Part shown: piece after piece, positions 53,001 to 64,000 of the stretch
Position numbering within the stretch: the stretch's first letter is position 1
Layout of the letters: every line of letters starts with the position of its first letter
DNA from: Lophium mytilinum
Taxonomy: Eukaryota; Ascomycota; Dothideomycetes; Mytilinidiales; Mytilinidiaceae
Assembly: GCA_010093605.1 (NCBI GenBank)
Contig: MU004182.1
Location: forward strand, 777,032 to 841,031
Direction: 5' to 3'
Length of the DNA: 64,000 nt
Notes under the pieces: generated by a model
Told to the model about the DNA's origin: nothing
The model's database searches: none
What the model saw: only the letters and a program-made list of their open reading frames with translations
Translations under genes and position numbers: made by a program

Positions 53001-56000
53001 TCTAATTGATACGTATGCCTCTCACATGAGGGAGCGTGGGAGTGCCGCAGGACACGCAGGATACGAGCATTATTGAAGGATGCAGGATGAAGTCGGCGAG
53101 GAGAACTGAGGACGTCAGATCCACCAATGACCTCGATCCAAGACTCTCTCACCAAACCACAACGGATCAACTCCAGCCCGTCTGTGCATACCCCAGTGTG
53201 CTATAGTGAGCAAAGCCCGTCGTCAATATTGGCCGGGATAATCTTGCTCCATTTAGAACGAGACGGGAAAAGTACCACACCGCCATGCAGACTTCACCAA
53301 AGCAGCAGACCCGAAAATAGGGGAGACCTAGAAGCCACAGAAGAGCAAAACTTTAAACCCCAATTAACGACTAAGTATAGGAACTAGCAATACGAACTTA
53401 GCCCGTTCTATGTCGCCGTCTTTCCCCCCTGCCTGCTGTTCTGCACTCCAACGCCAATCTCCACGTATCAGACATTAGCCCACAGGCAGCCGATCCTTAC
53501 ATATGCACAGGAGACGCGTCGCCCGTCCGGAATGATTCGAAATCGACATCGGCAAACCTTCTCCAACAGCCACAAACAGGCAAAAACCGCGAACATGGAA
53601 TCCCGCACCCCGGCTTAGCCCGAAGCAAACGCACCTTTAGCCAGCAGATAGCCGAGCAAGAAAATACCCAATCCCAGAACCCAGTCCAGCATCCCAGCAG
53701 CGGCAGGCCCAAGGATTCAGGTTCCTATTCTGCAGCATGGGTCATTTGGGAAAAACGCGGCAGCCGCAACTGCTCGGGGGTCAGAGACCTTGCATTTTCA
53801 AGGTTTTCGATGACAGACAAACATCCCCACTTTTGCCTGCAGGTGCAGCGTTTCTCCACCCTAGAATTCTTCTCGAGCGGTTTCCATGGTTGGAGTGGAT
53901 CTTGCTTCCTGGCTCCCCCTTGAGCTCACCCAAGGTTCTCATTTGTTGGGGACGACAGACATCCGTGGATCACAAAGATTAAAGATTGTAACCACGACAT
54001 TGAGCCCGTGATGTAACCACGGAAGGCGATACATATCGGAAAGTGCAGAAAGAAGTGATCTCCACGGACCATGGGTGATGTGCGGTGCCATCCGATCACT
54101 TGCTCAGTCATGTGTCCTCCTCGACTCGAGTCGTCGAGCCGTGGAAACGGCGAAAACTCTGTCCGATCCTCTCGTTTTCTCCACCCGCCATTCCTTCCGT
54201 GGCGAAAACGACGCGGGATCTGCGCGGTACGGTATCATCGCAAATCTCCAATTGGACTTTGCCCTCGATAAATCCGGTGAGCGAGACGCGACCCTCGATC
54301 ATCCGCGCATCAGACACCACGTATCAAACCGTTAGCGAGCAATCATCAAAATAGAAGCAGATGTGATATCTCACATTCCCACCAGTTCCGCTCTTGCACA
54401 TGCGATGCCCAATCTCAGATACGCATATTGCGACTGAACCGCGGAACCCCGCTAACTCTAAACAACCATAAAGCAGAAAACCCGTGGTTCCAACCAAACT
54501 CAAAAAAAGGTTAAACCTTGTCGCGACCTCCCCTCATTGGCCCAATCTCACCACCCACCCCTCCCCACACTATCTAGCACTCTCTCGAATCCATTTCGAC
54601 ATCTATACTGCCGATCGTGAATACACACCAACGCAGCAGTTAGAACTGCAATTCACACGCACAAAGAAATCACATATCACACAACATAGCGCACGTAACC
54701 GCCGCCCCACAACCGTTCGGTCCACGTCTGCCGACAGGGAGAGGGGGGATGGGTGAGTGGATGTGGGTGTAGGCGGGCGCAACCCGGTCGTCGGGTATGC
54801 TGGTTAGGCGTCTGTGAAACCAAACACCCCTCGAGATCGGGGACGGGTGTGGGTGCCAATCTATCTCTTTGTGAGAGTGTCGGGAAGTCGGCGCATTCTC
54901 AACCTCCACCTCCGCTCGTTTCGTGTCTCGAGTCAAGCATCCATCACGCGCATGAGATGAAATCGTCACTTTGTAAATTTGTTGGGGCCTCGAGGAGTTG
55001 TCTCCGAACTAGGCGGGGGGAGAAACAGAATAGGTTCTAGTCTTACAGATTTTTGCCGTACAGAGTTTTGCTGGTTGCTGGGCCCAGAGAACGTAGTTGC
55101 AGAAGACGTGCTGAACTGTACTATAGAGGGAACAAAGTGAAAACCAAAAGAATTGTTTCAATAAGCGCCACTCTTTTTCGCATGCAGACATGATCGATCT
55201 ATGCAGCCCTCGTAGAAGAAAAAAGGAACAAGAGCCCACCACAAAATCTATATTCGCAAGAAAGCCGCCTAAAAGCGTCATCTTTCGTTCAGAACCCCCT
55301 TACACAACGTATAATCTTTGGAACTTGAGTGTTCACAAGCGGTGAGAAACCACAAGTAGTGAGAAAACACGAGTCCGTTATATACCAATGCAACCGATAC
55401 ACAACGGCCGTGATTCACGTAGTCGTATTTCTTTGCTTGGATGAAGCTTGCCACGCTTTTTTTTGCCAGCGGTCATCTCTTTCCCCTTTCTTCCTCCCAC
55501 AGCTCTCATCCACGGAGCGCTTCCAGCCTAAGAAACCCCCACCACCTGACCCCCCTATTTTTTTTCTTGCCACCAGAGATCCGCCCGCTTGTCCCATCCC
55601 AGACGTACAATGCATGATACACCGGCCAACCCGCTCCCGCCAGGCCAGCCTGCCTCCGTAAAACGTTAAGACACAACGCTCTTCCCGTACTATCAAGCCC
55701 ACCCAGCAACCAGCAAGAGGGGCGAGATTTGACAAAAGTCCGATACAACGAGTAAAAAACACTGAACGAGCAAAAACAGCAGATAGCCACCCCGGTATGT
55801 TAATGCAAGGATAGAGAGCAAACAACGAGAAAACGAAAGTACACACGCGGGGAAAAACGCCCAAAATTTAGGGGAAAACACAACCCCCACCCCCTCCCAA
55901 GAATGCCTGAGGCCCACGCTCGAAAAGCCGCCCTATGCATATCCTCTAAATGGATCCAGTGTCCCTCAATTTGGTTGAAGTGATGTTGATCCGTTGTGCA

Positions 56001-56201
56001 GGAGCTCCGAGCCGTGCTGCATGTTGAGTTGGACCATACAGTGAGAAGGTATCACATGGTGTGAAGACAGTGTTCAGAAGGTGGGAAAGCTCCATTTGCT
56101 GACTTTGTGCCTGCGGTTCCTTTACTGTTGGAACGTGTTTGAGTTAGGGTCCGTCGCTGCTGAACGGTCAGCTTTTTCTATCGTGACCAGGCAATCTGGG
56201 A
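50010..56201. other. Long gene-poor intergenic region (about 6.2 kb)
   Basis: No ORF here has a recognisable domain, and overlapping ORFs on both strands are short. An ATCACGTGAT palindrome at 50106-50115 belongs to the PPR promoter. The ORF at 50874-51254 has two hydrophobic stretches but no family. From about 52000 to 53000 the DNA is GC-rich with many chance ORFs. From 54400 to 55900 it is pyrimidine- or purine-biased, as in UTRs. Fast-evolving, multi-exon or non-coding genes could be missed. Confidence 0.5.
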
Positions 56202-57813
56202 TTAGTGACCCTGTTGGTAGATCTGAGGAGGCTGGCCGTACGGCGATTGCGGATAGCTGGTCATGTTAGTGATCATTTGTGAAAGTTGTCAGACGAAGCA
56301 ACCTACTGGGCCATTCCCTGGTCGAGACCTGGGCTCTGAGTGCCGTACTGAGGCGCCTGCGGGCCCGGAGCTGCAGCTTGATAGCCGATCGGCGGCAGTT
56401 GAGGGCCGCCCATCTGTGGTGGGCCAATGTTGGCACGCATCTGGCCGTAGACGGGAGTCTCGGATCCATTGTCGTGGCGACCCTCGGCCTGGCGCTGCCG
56501 CTCCTCATCGGCCTTACGCACAGCCTCCTCCTCCTTCTTCTTGGCCTTCCACTCCTTGCGGATCTCCTTGAACTCTGGAAAGATAGGTCAGCAAGTGCAG
56601 TGACTAAGATCTGATAATGTTGCGCCAAGCTAGTAAGGTCAGGGTAGCCTGATGCTAGCTGCCGCGAGTTTCGAGGCTATCCGAACCAGCGGGAACACCA
56701 ACGAAATAGTCGCGACACCAACACGAGCTCCACGGCAAACCTAGCTTACTAGCCAGGGCTTTCTGCGCTATCGCAGTTGCTTAAACGCGTAAAAGGGTTC
56801 GTCAACATACCTTCTGGGGTTCGTTTTGTACCGTGCGACTGCATCGTAACATGTGCGTTCAAGTGATTAAGGGTCCCATACGCTTTTTCGCAGCCATTCC
56901 AGCCGCACTTGTACATTCGCTCTATTTCTTCATATCGCCGTCGCGGTCGCTTATGCTGTTGCGCGCCTGGAATCGGGACAAACGAGTACACTGTCGAAAG
57001 TGGATGGCCGCCCTATCGAAACGTCAGCAAAGCGCTCTGGAATACGAAAATCACAACGCGGCGACAAAACAAAGAACGTCGCATTCACATGTCACCCTCA
57101 GGATGATATGCACGCACGTTGACCGCAGTTGGAATGATCCAGCCGTAGTCAGGGGGTCCAAGGTGGTCTTGGACCGCCCCTACGTGGTCGCGAGAGAAAT
57201 CGACGTGAAAAGGGCGTACCGCAGGTGGTCGCTGGACCGGACTAACCATTGACTGTGCTGGCGGCCCAGAGGATGCCGGATGGCCGTATTGCATATGAGG
57301 AGGAGGGTACTGCCCCGCCCATTCTGGACGCGCCCCGTACATTGGGGTCTGCGGATGCCCTTGATAATGTTGCATTTCGTGTTGCGGCGGGTAGGGGGAG
57401 TACTGCTGGTGCGAAGGGTAGGTGGGACTCGCCCCCGTGGCGATTGATGGATCTATAGGAACGTCGGAGTCAGACTTGTTGTGTTGAGTGTCATTGGTTT
57501 GACCATCTGACAGAGGCAGAGACGGACTTGTTGGATTCGCCATACCTCCAGCGGGAGCCCCTTGAGCGCTGGACTGATACGAGCGCTGAATGTACTCTGG
57601 GAAGGAGCCCGAGCGCGCTGACGAGGGATTGATGCCGTACTCGGAGGTTGGAGTTTGCGCTGGGGAAAAGTTCGCGGCGCGTGGATCTTGGCCTTGAGGG
57701 TATGGCGCAGCAGATGCTGGATCTGCAGATGAACCTTCAGAGGCAGGTTCAGGGAAAGACGGGTAGGGTTCGCTCAAACCTGACTGCGGATAATCCGTCT
57801 GTCTGCCGTCCAT
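56202..57813 (-). CDS. CON7: C2H2 zinc-finger transcription factor, Con7 orthologue
   Basis: Orthologue of Magnaporthe Con7p, a regulator needed for conidium shape and infection-related gene expression. Four exons, 57096-57813, 56811-56990, 56307-56574 and 56202-56256, with introns of 105, 236 and 50 bp give 406 residues. The first 230 residues are Pro/Ser/Gln/Tyr-rich and low complexity. The near-invariant block follows: VYSFVPIPGAQQHKRPRRRYEEI, then the finger C-x4-C-x12-H-x5-H in YKCGWNGCEKAYGTLNHLNAH, then KRTPEEFKEIRKEWKAKKKEE, a basic coiled stretch that straddles an intron. The tail is Gln/Pro-rich and ends YQQGH. The start MDGRQTDYPQ at 57813 is preferred, although the frame is open to 57984. 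It is one of the most confident identifications here. Confidence 0.93.
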
Positions 57814-60800
57814 AGACTGTCGAAGGTAGCGTTGAGGTAGCCAGGCGCGCTTTGCACGGCGGGGATCTGGCGCTTTGAGGCGTGGAGGATGGGCGGAGGG
57901 GGCAGCCTTGGAGAGATAGGACAATGGTTGGACCAGGAGGCCGGCGGCGGGATGGTTCGTGGGTCGGTGAATAGTCCGGTGCACAAGATCTATGGATCAA
58001 AAGTGGTTGACCTAAGGCCGAACAGTGGTAGCGTTGGGGGGGAGCGAGTTCAGAGTAGCGTCAGACTACCGAGGGTTGGACGAATCTCGAGGCAATAGCG
58101 TCGACCTTAACTGCGGATGATTTGCAGACGGTGTGGAATCTGCGTGCCAGACTGAGGGGACAGCGGCCGGCAGATTTGCGCTCAGATAACACGCTTGGAG
58201 GGAACAGGGCAGGCTAGCCGTGCGAGTCGCGGAAATCCGGCGCAGGTGTGACGGCGAGTCGCACGGGTGCTGGTTCGGCGGCCAAGCAGGACGAGCCAGG
58301 ACGAGCACTCGAGCAGCAGCAGGCAGCGCGGGCGGGCTAACAGCGAGCACTAGAGCGAAGCAGCTAGCGGGAGGGCAGCGCCGTCGCAGTGGCAGTCTGG
58401 TGAGTGGCGTGTGCCGCAGCTGTGTGGCACCAATCGAGGCGGCCGTGAGAGCGTTAGCACACACAATGAAGTAATGCTGCCGACGCCCCGAGATCTTTGA
58501 GCCGAGCCGCCTGTGGCCTTGTTCGCGGGAGCTCTGCGCGGGGGGCGGGCGCAGGCTGATGCTGGCGATGGCGCTGGGGGGGTGTGAGGCGTGGAGCGTG
58601 GACGTGCTGCGTGAGCAAGGCTCCCTCTGGGCGAAGTGGTCGTGTTGGCGAGCCGGGCGCGACGGATTGCGGATGGCGTGGTCGAAGGTTAGGGACTGGT
58701 GCGGGGAGGGGTCTAGTTCTTTTCGGGCCTGGAGCCTGCAGCGCGCCCGGTGCAGCGTAGCTTGGGGTGAATTAAAGGTGCGACTACGACGATGTTGGCC
58801 GTGTGCTGGGGGGCCAAGATGAAGAGAGTCGGTCCGTCGTCGGGCGCGGTGATGCTGGGTTCCACACGCGCAGCCACACAGCGGACAGTATTTTCGATTT
58901 TGCCTCCGAGCGAGAGAAGCGCCGAGAAAGCGATCTGCCTGCCCAAGTCGCCGTCTTTTCCGGGGGTCCCCACCGCAGCGCACACGGGAGGTCTGGCTGC
59001 ACTGAACGCTGAGACGATGACCGCAGCGACGCGCGCTGGAGTGCTCTGGAGCGGTCGCGACGGCGGACGGGGCTGCCGTGGGCGGAGATGGAGGTGGAGA
59101 TCGGGGTCTCTTGTTTTTGCAGAGGCAATGCGCACTAAGGACTGGCGAGCCGTGGCAGCGAGGGCGGAATCGGGGTTGCACGTGTTGTTGCACGGCGCGG
59201 AAGCAGTCAGCGGCCTAGTAGCGGTGGGAGGGGAGGACGGAGCGGAGGGCTTCAGTGCTAGCAGGACACCGGGGCGGAGTCTTGGGCGCGTGGGAGGATG
59301 GGCGGGTGGTGTGGGTGTGGTGATGGTTAGCTGGAGGGTGAAGGAGTCTTGCACGCAGACGGGAAGGTGCGAAAAAGCGAGCGGGCCTGGGGCACTGGGT
59401 GGCAAGTCAACGAGGCAGGAAGGCAGGAAGGACCCCAGCCAGGCAGGACCCAAGTCTCGGGTGGGGCCGCAGTCGTCGAATCAAGCACCTCCGCCGGGCC
59501 CTTGAGTATGACGGGGGTCCATTGTGCAGTGCAGCGCAGTAAGCAGTGCCAGCCTCGCGCTCAGCAGACCACCGAGGCCGGGCTCAGAGACGAGGGCTTG
59601 GAGACACCGCCTGCGCACTAAAACTAGCGGAGGCTTGTCTTGCGGCCGCTTTGCCTGCCGCGGCTGGCCATCGCGTGAGGCTGAAGGCCGCGCTAGAACT
59701 CCCTGTCGGAGCATCCAACGTCAACGGAATGCTGGAACAACAACAACAGCACGGCATGCCGCTTCAGCAGCGCCAAGACGCAAAACCACAGCGTCCTCAC
59801 TGTCGCATCGAGGCATGAGGACATCACCGCAGGCACCCGCGCGTCTCGGGCTCGCCGCGACTTCGGTGGCGGACGGATCGAGTGCCACTCGTCGGAGAGC
59901 TGCCCGAGCTGCCCAGACTGCGCACAACGAGCCCCGTTGCGACGACGCGGGACAGCCCTGGGCAGCCCATCCGCGCCCTGCGATTGGGTCCAGGGCCGCT
60001 CCATGACCAATTCGCGCTGGCTATCACGAAGCACGATTCACTGGCCGCGGGAGAGTGGCCTCGTTGCCTCATTCAGCCCGCGATGACGGTGGTGGAGGGC
60101 TCCTTTATCGATTCCACTCCCAGAACAACCCACATCCCGACTCTCCAGTCCAGCAGTCTCCACACGCCCGCCCATGTCTGACACGCTGCCATGCCCATGC
60201 CATGCCATGCAACAGCTGCGAGACCTCCCCACCCTGAAGGATGCGGCCTGCACGCCCACCTGCCTCTTCCAACTGCCTCCTCCAACCGCCAATATCAGAA
60301 CATGAGGCCGCAGAACCGGCCGCCGCCCTGGTCCTGGCCGCGATCCCACGCCGCCCTCTCGCGTTGCGCTGGGCCTCGCTCTCCCGTCGACGGCGCCCAA
60401 CCGCCTGCTCACCGTCTCGTCTTTGTCTGCCATGCCGTGTACCGCCGCTGCGTTTCCGCCGTGGACCCCTCGCCGCCGTTGCAGCGCGCACACGCACACA
60501 ACGCACGTCAGCAGACCGTTGCTTCGGGGTACAAGAGCCGACTGCCATGCGACTCCCGCTGTCCAGCACGCACATGGCCGACAGGCTCCAGGCCGGTGTC
60601 GCAGGCGTCTGTTTCGACGCCCGCCCGTGAATATAGAGCGCGTAGAGCGACAATGGAAATAGAAACAGGCAGCAGAAAGCGGGTCTGCGCGCTCGGTCCC
60701 GCTTTGTCTGCAGCGTCGTTGTCGCACCCTTGGCGATGCGCAGAGAGGAGGTCGAGACGAGCCTCGAAACATCGATAATTCAAGCCTACGAGCTGGCCAC

Positions 60801-63586
60801 ACCTGAATCGTGCCCTTGCGGGTCAGCCCACTCGCGCTGTTGGCCGCCACGCTGCAGTCAGACGCCAGCCGTCTGGAAAGGGACGGATTGGGGACAGCCC
60901 GGCCCAGAGAGGCATCTCGAGCATCGCGGTGGGCTGTGGCGTTGGCGATACGCGGTATTTGCTGCCAGCTGTCAACGAATCGCCGAGCGCGCTATTCCCG
61001 GCTAACCTCTTGGGTAGGATGGCATTTCGAGAAGGGAGCACTTCCTCGGTTTCTGCGAAGGCCTGCCCCACAGTCCACTTGACACTGTCGGCCACCCCTC
61101 CGCGCTATACAATTGGTCACTCTGACCCCCGTTGGACAATCTTGGAACCATCATGACGCAGCCCTGCGGTTGGGACCCTGGCGATGCGTCGTGGTGTGGT
61201 GCTGTTGACCCTCAAAGGGCCGCCCTCTCGCCGAAAATCCACCCCAACCAGCCGTCGATATCGGTACGGGAGCGTTCCATCTCTTCAGGCTCGGAACAGT
61301 CTTCCGTTCTGCTCCCAGAAGCAACAAGCTGCGAGCAGCAAGAACACGCGACTGCGGCTGTGATTCGGCGAGTGAAACTCCATGCATTGCGATGCAGCCA
61401 AGAAAGATTCCCCGGCGGACGCGCCGTTTCCGCGGCTTGTTGCTCTCTCTCGTCTCGCCCAGCCATCCCCATCAATGGTTGTGATGGATCATGGCCATCT
61501 CCAAATCTGATGTCTCCAGCGGCACCAGCCACAGCTACTACTAGCGCCCTCCCTAACACCAGGCTCGCGGCAGCCCACACCACCAAGACCCAGCACCCTC
61601 CCCAAACCTCCCTCACCAAAACTGACGCCGGAGGTGTGGGTGTTTCGCGCAAGGGTAGCCCCCTGCCGTCGTTTTTTTCCTTCCCCTCCACCAATTGGTC
61701 AGCTTTATGCACGCTCCCCGATCACGCGTCGCCTCGGCCTTTTTTCCCAGCCATAGCGCCGACTTGGCCCCAAGCCTCGCGTGGGCATGCCAGGGGCTTA
61801 GGGCCGATCTGAGCTTCGTTCCATTCCGGGAATCCGGATCCCGTGCCTTTTATGCCGTCTTTGGCAGTGCCGGCGCTGGGACCCGGGCTGGCCCCCTCTC
61901 CAGCCAGAGACACCGTGGCGGGAACCTCGATCCCAGCTTCCAGCCCTTTACGCGGCCTGCAGCACCAAAGGCGCACGCTATGCAACCTGCCTCTTGTGGC
62001 GGCGTCCAGCGCTCATCGACGCTGTCAGACTTGCAGCAAGACGGTTGGGGTTCTGCAGGTCACTGTCAAGTCACGAATCCTAACGGGCACGGTTCCAGCG
62101 CTCCTCCTCTGCTGTCGGGATGCGAACCCAAACCCAAGACTAACCATCGCAGCTTTACCGCCAGCCGTAGCCGCTAGCAAATGTATTTTCCCTCCGTCTT
62201 ATTTTTTTGCAATTTGGAATCTGTGAACAGCGCTTTTTCCCCACAGTATCGCCGGGGCCTTGGTTGGACTGTGGGGCTGGACCGGGCCTGTGAAGTGGTA
62301 TGTATTTCAGGGATCTCGACATCCGAGGAACACCCACCAGGTCGCCGTTCACTATCAAATATTTGTGCACAGGAACCATCATCTGGAACCCGAACCCGGT
62401 CTCCGCCTTTGACATAGCAATGAAAGGTAATGAGATGTAGACCGTGATGTCACTACTGAACTTCAGAAGTGTAATTCCGCGTACCCCCTGATACATGCAT
62501 GATTAATGGGGGATTCGGCGTTCCCGCGCGCCACTAATCGTGACATCTGGATCTTTCCTGGGCCCTGACCATAGCATACGTAACTACATCCTGTTGTTAA
62601 TATTGCTTTTATAGCCCGCTGACCCTGACTGTGCTGAATCAGTCTAAGCCAATAAATAAATAGTACCTTGAACAATAGCGGTGAAATAGTATGTCGAACA
62701 ATAGGGGTGGAGTTCCAGACACATTGCACAAGCCATCTCCTACACAATGATACCCCGTCTGAGTGAAGAGAGGAAGCCAAGAGGGTTCAACTCAGGAATC
62801 CTCAACCACTCCTCGGGCCTTTCCAACTCCACTGCATATAAGTGCCGCAATACAAGACCCTCACGTCCGTACCAATTCATCACGGTCATCTCCCACACGA
62901 ATGAAATGCCTAAAACGTATTTGTTCTCATCTAGTCACTACCTAGGAAAGCTTTTCCATAAAAGACGCCCATACCATGAAAAAAAGCAGCACCCCTTATG
63001 GGGCAATCGAGCGCGCCCAGATAGAGGACGAAAAAAGACCCTGGGACCTCCCTGCCGTCCGACCATTCTGTCTTTCGAGACCAGAAAAGGCCCAATGAAA
63101 AAAAGACATGCTGAGGTTCTAATTTGAGAGAGAAAATGAAAATTGGTAACCCCAACCTCAATAAGCCCCACCCTGCCGAGCAGAATGTGTGTGACTAACA
63201 TGCTGTCCCGCCCGTGCATTATTGCTGGAGGAGAAAGTCGCAGCACGATTCCACCATGAGATCAAGGGAAAAGGAAAAAGGGGATAGACAGATTGACTGT
63301 GTGAGAGAGAGGAAACCCCCGTATGAAACTTCTAATGAGTACGCCACACCACCAACACCGACTTTGCTGGAGCGATTGAAGTAAGCCTCTTGCGCGAGGC
63401 AATGAGAGATGTGCTTTCGCTGCTGATCACATACCGGCCACTTGTAAGAACCAAGTAGCGGGGCTTGCTTCGAAGATGAAGTCCGCTCTACCAACGGCTG
63501 TTCCGGAGCGGAGCGCTGTTGGATCCAGAGTAGCCTGTACAAATTAGTTAGCATCGTTTATCTAAGGGTTTGCAGGAGTCAAACAT
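57814..63586. other. Long GC-rich gene-poor region upstream of CON7 (about 5.8 kb)
   Basis: From 57814 to about 62000 the DNA is GC-rich and all six frames carry long overlapping ORFs, such as 58066-59193 and 58713-59453 (leftward) and 58792-59505 (rightward). Their translations are dominated by Ala, Arg, Pro and Ser without any domain, so I read them as composition effects. The stretch probably contains a long CON7 promoter and 5' leader. From 62000 to 63586 the sequence is less GC-rich and presumably includes the DBP2 3' UTR. Confidence 0.5.
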
Positions 63587-63938
63587 CTAGTAGCGGGATC
63601 CCCTACCTCCACCGCGGCCTCCTCCGCCACGACCACGACCACCGCGCCATCCACCTCCTCCGCCGCCGCCGCCGTACCGTGCCATCTCAGCTAGACGAGG
63701 ATCGATCTGTTGCTTGGACTCGGTAAGTACGGAAACGAGGTCACGAGCTTGCTTCGAGTCTGCCATGCGTTAGTCTTTGTTCAAGCCGAAAACGTGGTAG
63801 GTGACATACTCTCTGTAGTGAACAGAGTGATGGCGGTACCATTGGCACCAGCACGACCAGTTCGTCCAATGCGATGAACGTAGTCTTCCGAGTTGTTCGG
63901 GTAGTCATAGTTGAACACATGAGTGATGTTTTTGACGT
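63587..63938 (-). CDS. DBP2: DEAD-box RNA helicase Dbp2, C-terminal exons (partial)
   Basis: ATP-dependent RNA helicase involved in mRNP assembly, ribosome biogenesis and mRNA decay. Only two 3' exons lie in the window, 63810-63938 and 63587-63759, split by a 50-bp intron. The upstream intron begins at 63939 and its donor lies beyond the right edge. Visible are [20 protein letters not shown], helicase motif [30 protein letters not shown], and [13 protein letters not shown] followed by the Gly/Arg-rich (RGG) tail ending RGSRY. The tail is typical of Dbp2/p68 and contributes to RNA binding. The N-terminal helicase core is outside the window. The identity is firm, since this ending is nearly invariant among ascomycetes. 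Confidence 0.93.
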
Positions 63939-64000
63939 CTTGATAGAACCGTTAGCATGTCTCAGGGTAAGTGGATGATCAAAACGATCTGTTGATCGTC

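Noticed and set aside
58066-59505. Long ORFs on both strands (375, 246 and 237 codons) upstream of CON7
   Set aside because: Mutually overlapping, Ala/Arg/Pro/Ser-dominated translations with no motif, as expected from GC-rich non-coding DNA.

Overview
The window is nuclear DNA from a filamentous ascomycete (Pezizomycotina, probably Dothideomycetes). The evidence is the gene set: a Con7-type C2H2 factor, an Atg28-like coiled-coil protein, a DUF3292 protein, a kinesin-6, a DCAF7-type WD40 protein and a STAND-type N-terminal domain. The genes carry short introns of about 45-70 bp with GT/AG ends. No operons, rRNA, tRNA, CRISPR array or transposon could be supported. All exon boundaries are my own splice predictions. 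For each spliced gene other than the EthD gene and the window-truncated DBP2, I checked that the exon lengths sum to a multiple of three and that the joined product matches its family.

Layout. 1-9 kb: methyltransferase (+), LovC/ToxD-like reductase (-), a 39-residue cysteine-rich peptide (-), a four-exon amidase (-) and a divergent mitochondrial-looking SDR (+). 9-19 kb: a membrane-anchored ZZ/EF-hand protein (+), an alpha/beta hydrolase (-), an Atg28-like protein (-) and a secreted alpha-carbonic anhydrase (+). 19-25.5 kb: a small Cys-rich ORF, a three-copy 146-bp tandem repeat, a DCAF7/WDR68-like WD40 protein (-) and a pantetheine-phosphate adenylyltransferase (+). 26-36.5 kb: two F-box-like proteins (+), a secreted BPL_N-type protein with a duplicated His/Cys tail (-) and a six-exon DUF3292 membrane protein (-).

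37.6-44.2 kb is the most unusual part. It holds an EthD gene with an apparent frameshift, then a head-to-head pair. The leftward gene encodes a predicted 1,029-residue protein with a fungal STAND-type N-terminal domain, a TPR-like middle and a C-terminal Rho-like GTPase. The rightward gene encodes a GNAT acetyltransferase joined to ankyrin-like repeats.

44.8-50 kb: kinesin-6 (-) with a GC-AG intron in its P-loop, and a mitochondrial PPR-type protein (-). 50-56.2 kb: about 6 kb without a supportable gene. 56.2-57.8 kb: the CON7 orthologue (-), preceded by a nearly 6-kb GC-rich gene-free stretch. 63.6 kb to the end: the 3' exons of a DBP2-type DEAD-box helicase (-), cut by the window edge.

Most genes look like independent housekeeping or signalling genes rather than a metabolic cluster. 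The best candidate for something undescribed is the STAND-N/TPR/Rho fusion and its divergent GNAT-ankyrin neighbour.
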